Of a stretch of 12,208 nucleotides of DNA, positions 6,124-12,208 are shown piece by piece. How positions within the stretch are numbered: the stretch's first letter is position 1; every line of letters starts with the position of its first letter. The DNA comes from an uncultured Oscillospiraceae bacterium (GTDB lineage: Bacteria > Bacillota > Clostridia > Oscillospirales > Ruminococcaceae). The stretch covers positions 1-12,208 of the forward strand of contig CAJTSZ010000070.1 of NCBI GenBank assembly GCA_910578755.1. Direction: 5' to 3'. The position numbers were made by a program, and so were the translations under genes. The notes under the pieces were generated by a model. The model worked only from the letters and a program-made list of their open reading frames with translations. It was not told the DNA's origin and did not search any database.

Positions 6124-7086
6124 TTAGTAAATATTTTCAATTTTATCCAGGTCGTACAGAAAATGGTCTTTTGTGCTCTGCCCAACCAATCCAATCAGCA
6201 GGTAACGCTTGGTTACTGGGTCATAGGGTATGCTTTTTACCAAAACAAGGCCCTCTATTTCCCCTGTGCTGCGCACATGGTTGCGCGGGCCGTTGCACCG
6301 CTTTATTTCATCGCCAATTTTAATGTGCTCCTCATCATAAAAAGAGATGGGCAAATCCTGTTCAATTACACTTTGCATCTTTTTTTCCAGCTTGTTAATA
6401 TCTATCATTGGTTTTTCCCGAAAACACAAAACAAAGCCGCGTTTTACGTCAGAATGTTCGTACTCGTCTTTATAGGACTGGTCTAAAAAATACTCTGCAA
6501 TATCTTCCGCGGAATGTGCCATTCTGCGGTAACGGATAGATTTGTGCACAATATTGGCCACATCCTCCGGAAGGGGGCCGAAAATATTGGGCCGCGTAAC
6601 AATAACCTGTTCCCCAACGCCCACCATTAAATCTGCATTGACAGGACGCTCGCTGCCTTCCATTTTTAAAAATGGATAAATCAGTTCAAAGTGCTCCACC
6701 ACCACGCGCTTGCCCTGCTTCACCGCCATAATAATGGCCTGGGCCAGCTTGGGAACCGGGGTAAAGCCCTGTTCAAACCGAATATCTAAATGGTAGGTAT
6801 GGGGCGTAGCAAAAAGCCCAAAGCTTTTACCGTTGCCAAACCCATAGTTTGCCAAAGGATTATCCAACAAATCCAGCAGCGGCAAAGGGCGGACGTTTAC
6901 ACCGTTGTCATCATTGGTAAGTTCCATACCTGGGAACATACCCTTTATTAACATACTTTTGCCGGAACCAGCGTCGCCAATAATACCAATCAGCTTATCG
7001 TGGGAACGCAGGTACCTTTGGGAAATTTCGTTCCCCAGTTCCGCCATTCTCATATTGCTGCGGGGGGCAAAAAATACACTGTACAA
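6124..7086 (-). CDS. P-loop NTPase with a C-terminal alanyl-tRNA synthetase SAD-like domain, function unknown
   Basis: About 320 residues. An N-terminal P-loop domain has Walker A GDAGSGKS (37-44) and a hydrophobic strand ending in acid, RVVVEHFELIYPF (127-139). The C-terminal third, with HKSIRYRRMAHSAEDIAEYF (181-200) and CNGPRNHVRSTGEIEG (264-279), recalls the second additional domain (SAD) of alanyl- and threonyl-tRNA synthetases, whose usual motif is CGGTHV..TGEIG. From memory, such proteins are annotated in Clostridia as 'alanine-tRNA synthetase second additional domain-containing'. No aminoacylation domain is present. It lies between mal and cobO with hairpins on both sides. The start is uncertain: TTG at 7086 has no ribosome binding site, while a strong AAGGAGGG (7117-7124) faces an in-frame ATT at 7110, which would add 8 residues. 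Its role is unknown. Confidence 0.85.
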   Translation of the reverse strand: MYSVFFAPRSNMRMAELGNEISQRYLRSHDKLIGIIGDAGSGKSMLIKGMFPGMELTNDDNGVNVRPLPLLDLLDNPLANYGFGNGKSFGLFATPHTYHLDIRFEQGFTPVPKLAQAIIMAVKQGKRVVVEHFELIYPFLKMEGSERPVNADLMVGVGEQVIVTRPNIFGPLPEDVANIVHKSIRYRRMAHSAEDIAEYFLDQSYKDEYEHSDVKRGFVLCFREKPMIDINKLEKKMQSVIEQDLPISFYDEEHIKIGDEIKRCNGPRNHVRSTGEIEGLVLVKSIPYDPVTKRYLLIGLVGQSTKDHFLYDLDKIENIY

Positions 7087-7145
7087 GTGGCTGGTTTGAA
7101 ACGACGAAATAATAATCCCTCCTTCTTTTGGAAATCAATACTTTA

Positions 7146-7220
7146 AAAAGAAAAACGCCGCGGCCCAAAAGGCGCCAAAATACAAGCCAGCAGAGGCCCT
7201 TGGTTTTTAAGAGCCCCTGC
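7146..7220 (-). terminator. Tandem hairpins after mal
   Basis: The first hairpin begins 8 bases past the mal stop: 7211-7220 pairs with 7190-7199 over 10 bp with two G.T wobbles and an 11-base loop, but no clean T run follows. The second is a short GC-rich stem (CGCC at 7171-7174 with GGCG at 7156-7159, extendable by G.T pairs). It is followed on the minus strand by a long T-rich run, TTTTTCTTTTT, which gives it terminator form. Together they probably end, or strongly reduce, the glmS-glmL-glmE-mal transcript. Confidence 0.65.
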
Positions 7221-7228
7221 GGTGTAAA

Positions 7229-8476
7229 TTACTTTCTTTTTGCGTTGCGCAAAGCCATAATGCGGTTCATTTCATTGTAAACCAACATAAAGCCTTCGTC
7301 CACACCCATACCTGGTTTAGCCAAAATTTGGTCTGGTTTGGTAGCCATAGCGCAGTTTACGCAAACATGGCAGGAACGGTCTGTTTCGTTGCAGGTACCA
7401 CCCTGGTATGCGCCAAAGCCGCGTTCTTTGCAGTAAAGAACAGCTTCAATGGTGTTGTTGACGCCGCCCAGGTCTGGTGTTTTAATTTGGGCCATGTGGC
7501 CAGCCTTATTGTCGCAGAAGTAAATAACGTCTTCCAAAGTGTTGCACCATTCGTCGGCAACCAGTTCTACGTTAATGCCGCGTTTGTCCACTTCTTCTCT
7601 CAGGCCTTTCAGGCAAAGCATTTGTTTTTCTCTTTCGCCAGCGTCCATTGGGCCTTCAATGCGCAGGTGGAATGGTTTTGCAGCTTCTTCCAGTTCTGCA
7701 AGGTAATCTGCCATAGCAACAAAGTTATCGTCGCCAAATACCTGGCCGATGGTGCCGTAAACATCAATGTGAAGCACTGGGTTGTAGTTTTCGTTGGCGC
7801 GGAGCTTAATAATGCGGTCCCGCAGCCAGCAAACGTATTCTTTCAAAATAGAACCGTCGCGGCCCAACTTAGTGTCCACGTTGTTGATAAGGGCGTGAGG
7901 CAGAATAGCAGCGCCTTTCAAAATCATTTTATCTGCATTTTCGTATCTGTTGTCGCCGGACTGTGTAAATACTGGGATAGCTTCCTCAGAAACGGTTGTG
8001 CCGTATTCGTCTGCAACAACTTCGCACATCAGGCGTTTGCTTGCTTTGGCAACAGCGTCCAAAATGGCCTGGGAAACACCGTAACGGATAGCAGTATGCA
8101 GTCTTTTGCCGTCAACCTCAATAGCTTCCATCATTTTTGTTAATTCACGGAAGTTGTCTGCTTCTTTGCCAACCAATGCTGGTTTAATGTGTTTTTCAAT
8201 TACTGGGATAAAGTCCTCCGCCAGGAACAGTGGGTCACGCCCGCCTGCACCGGAGTACTGTACTGCTGCGCAGTCACCCCATGCAATTTGGCCGTCCTCC
8301 AAAACCAACATAACAGAGATGGATTCCCCTGCCTGACGGATGGACTTAAAGCCAGGTGTCATTGTTTCACCAATATAAGCGGCTCCGTCGGAAACTGCCC
8401 CGCTTTTAATTGCTTTTTGGTCGTCAAAAAAGAAGCCTGTACGGCCAGGTGCGCATACTACGTCTACGATTTTCAT
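7229..8476 (-). CDS. mal: Methylaspartate ammonia-lyase (3-methylaspartase)
   Basis: A 415-residue enolase-superfamily lyase, against 413 in Clostridium tetanomorphum, which it matches closely along its length from memory. It removes ammonia from (2S,3S)-3-methylaspartate to give mesaconate. Active-site residues are visible: His194 in LPHALINN, metal ligands Asp238 (HIDVYG), Glu274 (RIEGP) and Asp308 (VADEW), and the base Lys332 (QIKTPDLGG). From Glu274 on, numbering is one above the C. tetanomorphum enzyme. The ATG at 8476 starts MKIVDVV as in the characterised enzymes and has GGGAG 9 bases upstream; a TTG at 8503 would add an unlikely extension. One oddity is a C-terminal cysteine cluster at 362, 369, 372 and 375. 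It follows glmE with a 94-base gap. Confidence 0.97.
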   Translation of the reverse strand: MKIVDVVCAPGRTGFFFDDQKAIKSGAVSDGAAYIGETMTPGFKSIRQAGESISVMLVLEDGQIAWGDCAAVQYSGAGGRDPLFLAEDFIPVIEKHIKPALVGKEADNFRELTKMMEAIEVDGKRLHTAIRYGVSQAILDAVAKASKRLMCEVVADEYGTTVSEEAIPVFTQSGDNRYENADKMILKGAAILPHALINNVDTKLGRDGSILKEYVCWLRDRIIKLRANENYNPVLHIDVYGTIGQVFGDDNFVAMADYLAELEEAAKPFHLRIEGPMDAGEREKQMLCLKGLREEVDKRGINVELVADEWCNTLEDVIYFCDNKAGHMAQIKTPDLGGVNNTIEAVLYCKERGFGAYQGGTCNETDRSCHVCVNCAMATKPDQILAKPGMGVDEGFMLVYNEMNRIMALRNAKRK

Positions 8477-8512
8477 TTGAAAAATCTCCCTTCTGTATTT
8501 CAATGAAGTGGT

Positions 8513-8540
8513 TGCGGCGCCCTGGCGAAAGAACGCCGCA
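8513..8540 (-). other. Intercistronic stem-loop between glmE and mal
   Basis: TGCGGCG (8513-8519) pairs perfectly with CGCCGCA (8534-8540) around a 14-base loop. No T run follows on the minus strand, so it is not a classical terminator. It sits about 30 bases past the glmE stop and 25-30 bases before the mal ribosome binding site, where it could protect or separate message segments. Confidence 0.6.
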
Positions 8541-8570
8541 TTATTACAGTTTAAGCTATTTTTTAGTTGG

Positions 8571-10043
8571 TTATCTTGGGCGGCCTACCAATCTGCCCTT
8601 GCTGATTGCATAAACGTCGTCAATAACCATCTGGAAGGAAACCTCGCGGTTTTCTACGCGGGCGCGTTCTTCCAGTTTTTCTTTATGGAATTTTTTCAGG
8701 TCGTCGGTAAACGGCAGGTTTCCTGGTTCCAAAATGCGCACAGCGCCGGTGTTGTCACGGGCTGGCAGCATAATACCTGCGTTGCATTTTGCCGGGCCAA
8801 ATGGAATATCAATAACGCCGGCGTTAATGCCTGCAATGGCGCCCAAGATAATATCCCCATGGCCCAGTGCAATACATTTATCCATAATGCAGCGTGTTTC
8901 TGCCTTAATTACTTCTTTTTCATGTTCCAAACGGCTGCCTACGGTAACCTGGTCTACCAGCATATTGGTAAGCTGTTTGGTGCAGCGCAAGCCCTGGGCG
9001 TTGGCTTCCTTGGTAGGAACACCGGCAGCTTCGTGTGGTGTTTTTACAATAACCTTGGTGGCCTTGGAAAGGGCCGCAGTAGCAGCACCCCAGGAAATTA
9101 CGCCGAAGGCTTTTGCTTCATCTGCTGGGAAACCGCCCATCCACTGGTGGAATACAGTAGTAACATTTACATTGGTGTAGCCGAATTTGTGAAGGTATTC
9201 CTCGGTCAGCTCTTCCAGGGTTCTAATAGCAGCAACGTCCTGTATTTGGTTGCCCAGCTGGCCGTAACCAACGGTAATATTTTTAACGCCCTGTTCGGCA
9301 GCAGCCAAAGCTTCAATAATAGCAACAGCATGGGAAATACATGGGGGAACCAAGGTACCTGTCAGCGGGCCGTATGGTTCACGGTTGATTTGCACACCGG
9401 CTTCCTCGTAAATACCGGTAAGGCGGTCCACATACTGCCAATCCTTCATGGTTTGCTCAATTGGAATATTTTTGGCGTATGGAATGTTGTAGGAAATACC
9501 GCCGCCTTCATAGGAGGTAAAACCGCCTGCATAGGTAATTTCTGTAAGAAGCCTGGCGTCTGGGGTGCCATGTCTTACCTGAAGTGGGGTATCCAAAGCT
9601 TCTACTACCTGGCGGCAGCCATGAACGCCATGGTTAACAGCGGGAAAACCGTTGAGGAATGGGTGGAAGTTGCCGTTGGCCATGCCCTCTTTCTCCCGGC
9701 GGATACCTTCCGCACAGTTTTCGTACTGGTTTTGGCGGGTATAAGAGTCAATGGTGCTTGGCAGCAGGTCCGCGCCGCCTTCGTCCTGCAGGTGTTTAAG
9801 CAGTTCGATGTGGTTTTCAATCAGGCCCACGCCGGCTCTTGGCTGAACCAGGGTAACGCCTTCTTTTTTTGCTTTGTTCAGCTTATTGGAAAATATTTTG
9901 TGCTCTGGAAGGGATTTATGGTATGCAATGGCTTCTTCCAGGTTTACTTCTTTACCGGTTTCCCAAGTGGAAAGGATTTCTTTACGAACTTTATAAAATT
10001 CGTCATCGCTCCACTTTTTATTTTTAATTTCAATGAGTTCCAT
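8571..10043 (-). CDS. glmE: Glutamate mutase (methylaspartate mutase) epsilon subunit
   Basis: A 490-residue TIM-barrel subunit, against 483 in Clostridium cochlearium GlmE, and closely similar to it from memory. Together with GlmS and adenosylcobalamin it converts L-glutamate to (2S,3S)-3-methylaspartate by radical carbon-skeleton rearrangement. The substrate-binding arginine claw can be placed at Arg69 (QPRAG), Arg103 (YTRQN) and Arg157 (QVRHGT), with Glu179 (SYEGGGISY) matching the catalytic glutamate of the C. cochlearium enzyme. A few extra residues around 115-128 account for most of the length difference. The ATG at 10043 overlaps the end of glmL by 14 bases, with AAAGGGAG 10 bases upstream, so the two are coupled. 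Confidence 0.97.
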   Translation of the reverse strand: MELIEIKNKKWSDDEFYKVRKEILSTWETGKEVNLEEAIAYHKSLPEHKIFSNKLNKAKKEGVTLVQPRAGVGLIENHIELLKHLQDEGGADLLPSTIDSYTRQNQYENCAEGIRREKEGMANGNFHPFLNGFPAVNHGVHGCRQVVEALDTPLQVRHGTPDARLLTEITYAGGFTSYEGGGISYNIPYAKNIPIEQTMKDWQYVDRLTGIYEEAGVQINREPYGPLTGTLVPPCISHAVAIIEALAAAEQGVKNITVGYGQLGNQIQDVAAIRTLEELTEEYLHKFGYTNVNVTTVFHQWMGGFPADEAKAFGVISWGAATAALSKATKVIVKTPHEAAGVPTKEANAQGLRCTKQLTNMLVDQVTVGSRLEHEKEVIKAETRCIMDKCIALGHGDIILGAIAGINAGVIDIPFGPAKCNAGIMLPARDNTGAVRILEPGNLPFTDDLKKFHKEKLEERARVENREVSFQMVIDDVYAISKGRLVGRPR

Positions 10044-11421
10044 CTTTAACTAACTCCCTTTTCATAATTCTTAAGGCTGTTTCGGGATATACTGTGCTAA
10101 GCAACCCCATTGCGGCAAGAATATATCTTCTGTCCACCAGCACCTCTGCCTCCTTTGGCTTTAAGGAAAAAGGGTCCAATGCGGTGAACTGCGCATGGGA
10201 GGCAATTTGAGCCGTACGCTTTGTGTGAATTAAGGCGCCGCCAGTAACAACAACTGTTTTTACTGCGGTTAAGTCCTTTCCTGTTTGCATATAGCTAACG
10301 CCCATTGGGGAATAATATTGCTCCAGCCGGCCGGCGTGCCGTGTTACGGCAGTTTCAATGGCAAGGGAAGCAAGGGCAAAATCCAAGGCTTCCAGTTCAT
10401 GGTCATCGCCTCCGGGTACAACGTCTGTGTGGGTGGCCAGGTACTCTATCAGCTGGGTACAGCGTTCCTCCGGCAGGCCGGAAAGCTCTGCTACCCTGGC
10501 AATATCTGTGGCTTCTACAATACCGTGTATGCTGTAGCGCATACCAATATCGCCCTCCACCGTGCGTTTGGCATATTCTTCCCTCAGGCCTTTCAGGGCT
10601 GTCATACCCATGGTTGGCATACCAAAGGACATGGAGTAAATATCCGTAGTAGCGCCGCCCAAATCCACCCCTACCAGGTCGCCAATGCCGTCCTCTTCCT
10701 TTGTACCTTTGGCCAACAGCTTCATTGCTGTAAGCATAGCGGAGGGGGTTGGCATTAAAATACCTTGTATTAGTTCCTGGGCCTTGCTTAAACCCTTTGC
10801 CTGGACAATTTGCTCCAAAAAAATACTGCGGATTTTATCCTGCACCGGCTGCACATTGGGAATATCCAGCCGGGGCATTACATTTTCACAAACATAGGTC
10901 TGTTTCTCTTTCAGTATTTCTTTACACTGGTCGGCACAATTACGGTTGCCTGCAATAATAATGGGGAAATTTTTTTGGGATTTTGCCAGCATTCCTGCGT
11001 TAAACACAATATTTTCCTTGTTGCCGCCGTCCGTACCGCCGGTAAGCAGGCAAATATCCGGATTGATTGTATCTATCTCCTCCAGGTCAGCCTGGGTAAG
11101 CTCATAGGAATAGGTTTTTATTACCTTGGCCCCAGCCCCCAAGGAGGCCTGGCGGGCAGCCTTTGCTGTCAGCTCCGGAACAAGGCCGATTGCCACCATG
11201 CGCAGCCCGCCGGCGGCGCTGGAGCAGGCATATTGCTCCGCAAAGGGGATATCCCCTGTTTGTTCTTTCAGCAGCTTTACCGCATTGTTCAGCCCATTGA
11301 TAATATCTGTTTCAATAGTGGTGTAGCTTTGTGCCGTTGCAAGAATTGTTTCGCCTTCTACATCCACCGCAGTTACTTTTGTATATGTACTGCCAAAGTC
11401 TATAAGTAAAACAGCTTTCAT
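10030..11421 (-). CDS. glmL: Glutamate mutase accessory protein GlmL (MutL), ASKHA-fold ATPase
   Basis: A 463-residue protein, close to the 462 of C. cochlearium MutL. The actin/Hsp70/sugar-kinase ATPase signatures are clear: phosphate-1 DFGSTYTK (8-15), phosphate-2 VGVDLGGATTD (250-260) and a late VVVTGGALIH adenosine motif. LTGGTDGGN (126-134) is also typical of the family. It is not part of the mutase itself. By its fold and gene position it is thought to act as a chaperone or reactivating factor for the B12 enzyme; it is unrelated to the DNA-repair MutL. The ATG at 11421 (MKAVLLIDFGS) has GAAGGTG 7 bases upstream; an in-frame start at 11463 would add an implausible extension. A 70-base gap separates it from glmS. 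Confidence 0.95.
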   Translation of the reverse strand: MKAVLLIDFGSTYTKVTAVDVEGETILATAQSYTTIETDIINGLNNAVKLLKEQTGDIPFAEQYACSSAAGGLRMVAIGLVPELTAKAARQASLGAGAKVIKTYSYELTQADLEEIDTINPDICLLTGGTDGGNKENIVFNAGMLAKSQKNFPIIIAGNRNCADQCKEILKEKQTYVCENVMPRLDIPNVQPVQDKIRSIFLEQIVQAKGLSKAQELIQGILMPTPSAMLTAMKLLAKGTKEEDGIGDLVGVDLGGATTDIYSMSFGMPTMGMTALKGLREEYAKRTVEGDIGMRYSIHGIVEATDIARVAELSGLPEERCTQLIEYLATHTDVVPGGDDHELEALDFALASLAIETAVTRHAGRLEQYYSPMGVSYMQTGKDLTAVKTVVVTGGALIHTKRTAQIASHAQFTALDPFSLKPKEAEVLVDRRYILAAMGLLSTVYPETALRIMKRELVKDGTH

Positions 11422-11491
11422 AGCCTGCACCTTCTTTAAGAAATTACTGATTTTGTAAATCACTCAGCCAGCCTATACCGGCTAAGAAGGC

Positions 11492-11905
11492 TTACGCTAT
11501 GCCCAAATCCTCTTTCAAAGCAGCAATTGTTACTTGTGGGTCAGTACCGGGGCCAAAGGCTCTGTCAAAGCCTAGGGCTTTGTAGCGGCGTACAATTTCC
11601 TCTACTGGAACTTTACCAACCACCAAATTGCCGCCTGCATACAGCAAAATGCCTTTCAGGCCAGCTTCATCGCATTTTTGGCGCATACCAGTGCAGTCAA
11701 TTTCGCCCTGGCCATATAGGGAAGAAACAACAATAGCGTCTGCCCCTACCTCTACTGCCGCCTGGATAAACTCTTCCTGTGGAACAAGAACGCCCAAATT
11801 TGTTACATCAAAACCGGCGTCCAAAAATGCGCGGTTCAAAATAGCGTTACCTACTGCATGCACGTCGGCACCAATAACGCCCAGAACCAATTTTTTCTTT
11901 TCCAT
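11492..11905 (-). CDS. glmS: Glutamate mutase (methylaspartate mutase) sigma subunit, B12-binding
   Basis: A 137-residue Rossmann-like B12-binding subunit, the same length as the Clostridium enzyme. The cobalamin motif D-x-H-x-x-G is at Asp14-His16-Gly19 (ADVHAVGN); His16 is the lower axial ligand to cobalt in this family. SSLYGQGE (61-68) and the LLYAGGNLVVG stretch (87-97) complete the nucleotide-tail pocket. It binds adenosylcobalamin at the interface with GlmE. The ATG at 11905 has AGAGGTG (11914-11920) 8 bases upstream. It is the first gene of the cluster. The name is shared with, but unrelated to, glucosamine-6-phosphate synthase GlmS. Confidence 0.97.
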   Translation of the reverse strand: MEKKKLVLGVIGADVHAVGNAILNRAFLDAGFDVTNLGVLVPQEEFIQAAVEVGADAIVVSSLYGQGEIDCTGMRQKCDEAGLKGILLYAGGNLVVGKVPVEEIVRRYKALGFDRAFGPGTDPQVTIAALKEDLGIA

Positions 11906-11996
11906 TGTTGTAGCACCTCTTGTTTAAAGTTTTCTGTATTCCATTGTTTGAAAAAGTGCAGAGCGTTTTTTCGAGGGGGACAAATTCCATAAATTG

Positions 11997-12025
11997 GTTA
12001 TAATCCCAATTATCAGGCCTGCAAA
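11997..12025 (-). promoter_or_regulatory. Candidate sigma-A promoter for the glmS cluster, with an overlapping inverted repeat
   Basis: On the minus strand, TTTGCA (12020-12025) is followed by a 17-base spacer and TATAAC (11997-12002). The -10 is good and the -35 matches four of six bases. It would give a leader of about 85 bases. An inverted repeat, AATTGG (11992-11997) with CCAATT (12006-12011), straddles the -10 box and could be an operator. The -35 box lies in the first unit of the tandem 10-bp repeat. Confidence 0.45.
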
Positions 12026-12070
12026 ATCTCGTAAAACCTCGCAAAACCTCAAGAAACCTCACAAAACCCC
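12021..12070. repeat. Five tandem 10-bp repeats with phased A/T tracts
   Basis: Five consecutive 10-base units begin at 12021, 12031, 12041, 12051 and 12061, with plus-strand consensus GCAAAACCTC. The units differ from it at 1, 1, 0, 3 and 2 positions respectively. On the minus strand, the direction of glmS transcription, the unit reads GAGGTTTTGC. The period is about one helical turn and is not a multiple of three, so the array is not coding. The A tracts are in phase, a pattern that gives intrinsically curved DNA. It lies directly upstream of, and touches, the candidate glmS promoter. Confidence 0.85.
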
Positions 12071-12208
12071 AAAAAGAACCTGCCAATACTCACAAATGAG
12101 GAGTGGCAAGGGCCGCCTTTGCGCAACCTTTGACAATATGCTAAATAATCCTTAGCCGGGTGAAGGCCCAACTATTGCAGCTGTCAAATTATGGCGCTTT
12201 AGGAGTAC
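12071..12208 (-). other. Gene-free upstream region with several inverted repeats
   Basis: No gene is supported here. A 7-bp inverted repeat (TTTGACA/TGTCAAA, 12129-12135 with 12182-12188) encloses a GGG/CCC hairpin (about 12158-12169) and a perfect GCTAA/TTAGC hairpin (12140-12156), so it could fold as a three-way junction. Nearer glmS, TGCCA (12081-12085) pairs with TGGCA (12104-12108) around an inner CTCA/TGAG stem. The element matches no RNA family I can recognise. It could be a leader RNA, the tail of an upstream transcript or a regulator-binding region. Confidence 0.4.

Noticed and set aside
7328..8143. A 271-codon open frame on the plus strand inside mal
   Set aside because: It is antisense to a gene whose active-site residues are all present, and its translation has the same shadow composition.
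8508..10049. A 513-codon open frame on the plus strand, antisense to glmE
   Set aside because: It mirrors glmE across its whole length. Its translation is low in complexity, rich in Cys, Phe, Asn and Val, and resembles no protein; it is a codon-usage shadow of a certain gene.
10030..11421. DNA mismatch repair MutL
   Set aside because: The alternative name mutL is shared by chance; the motifs are those of an actin-fold ATPase of the glutamate mutase system, not a GHKL ATPase.
12021..12070. A CRISPR array
   Set aside because: The units are 10 bases, directly tandem, with no spacers and no cas genes nearby.
11847..12086. A 79-codon minus-strand frame running through the 10-bp repeats into glmS
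   Set aside because: It reads the tandem repeat as repetitive residues, has no ribosome binding site and runs into glmS out of frame.
12071..12150. A cobalamin riboswitch upstream of glmS
   Set aside because: Only a short GCGGCCC..GCCACT-like stretch fits. The conserved 3' B12 box and the right spacing are missing, and repression by B12 would make little sense for a B12-dependent enzyme. I kept it only as something to test.
12159..12187. A promoter using the perfect TTGACA at 12182-12187 on the minus strand
   Set aside because: At 17-base spacing the -10 position reads TTCACC, which is not a -10 box. The hexamer is better explained as one arm of the inverted repeat.

Overview
The window looks like a chromosomal segment from an anaerobic, spore-forming Firmicute, most likely class Clostridia. 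Three things point there: a glutamate-fermenting methylaspartate gene set, a SpoIIM-type sporulation gene, and strong GGAGG-type ribosome binding sites throughout. Genus and species cannot be told from the sequence. Almost everything is on the minus strand, so transcription runs from the right end of the window towards the left.

Right and centre (about 12208 down to 2803): a catabolic cluster in the order glmS-glmL-glmE-mal, then a P-loop protein with an AlaRS-like C-terminal domain, then cobO-citD-citE-citF. GlmS and GlmE form coenzyme B12-dependent glutamate mutase (glutamate to 3-methylaspartate). GlmL is its ATPase-fold accessory protein. Mal deaminates 3-methylaspartate to mesaconate. 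CobO makes the adenosyl form of B12 that the mutase needs. CitDEF belong to the citrate lyase family and, in this setting, most likely act as citramalate lyase (citramalate to acetate plus pyruvate). The mesaconase step and the lyase activation genes (citC, citX, citG) are not in the window. Hairpins sit in several gaps (glmE/mal, mal/ATPase, ATPase/cobO, cobO/citD), so the cluster is probably several linked transcription units rather than one even transcript. The cluster ends in a hairpin at 2803..2832.

Upstream of glmS (11906..12208) there is no gene. This region holds a candidate promoter, an inverted repeat over the -10 box, five tandem 10-bp repeats with helically phased A/T tracts, and an unexplained set of inverted repeats.

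Left (1..2773): two GNAT acetyltransferases, one closely resembling the chromosomal AAC(6') aminoglycoside acetyltransferases, then spoIIM, all on the minus strand. spoIIM is preceded by a good match to a sigma-E promoter. Converging on it from the other side are the 3' end of a DUF1576-type membrane protein gene and a small unknown gene translationally coupled to it. The two sides share a bidirectional terminator at 919..962.

The least understood item is the P-loop/SAD-like protein at 6124..7086, which sits in the middle of a well-known pathway with no known role.
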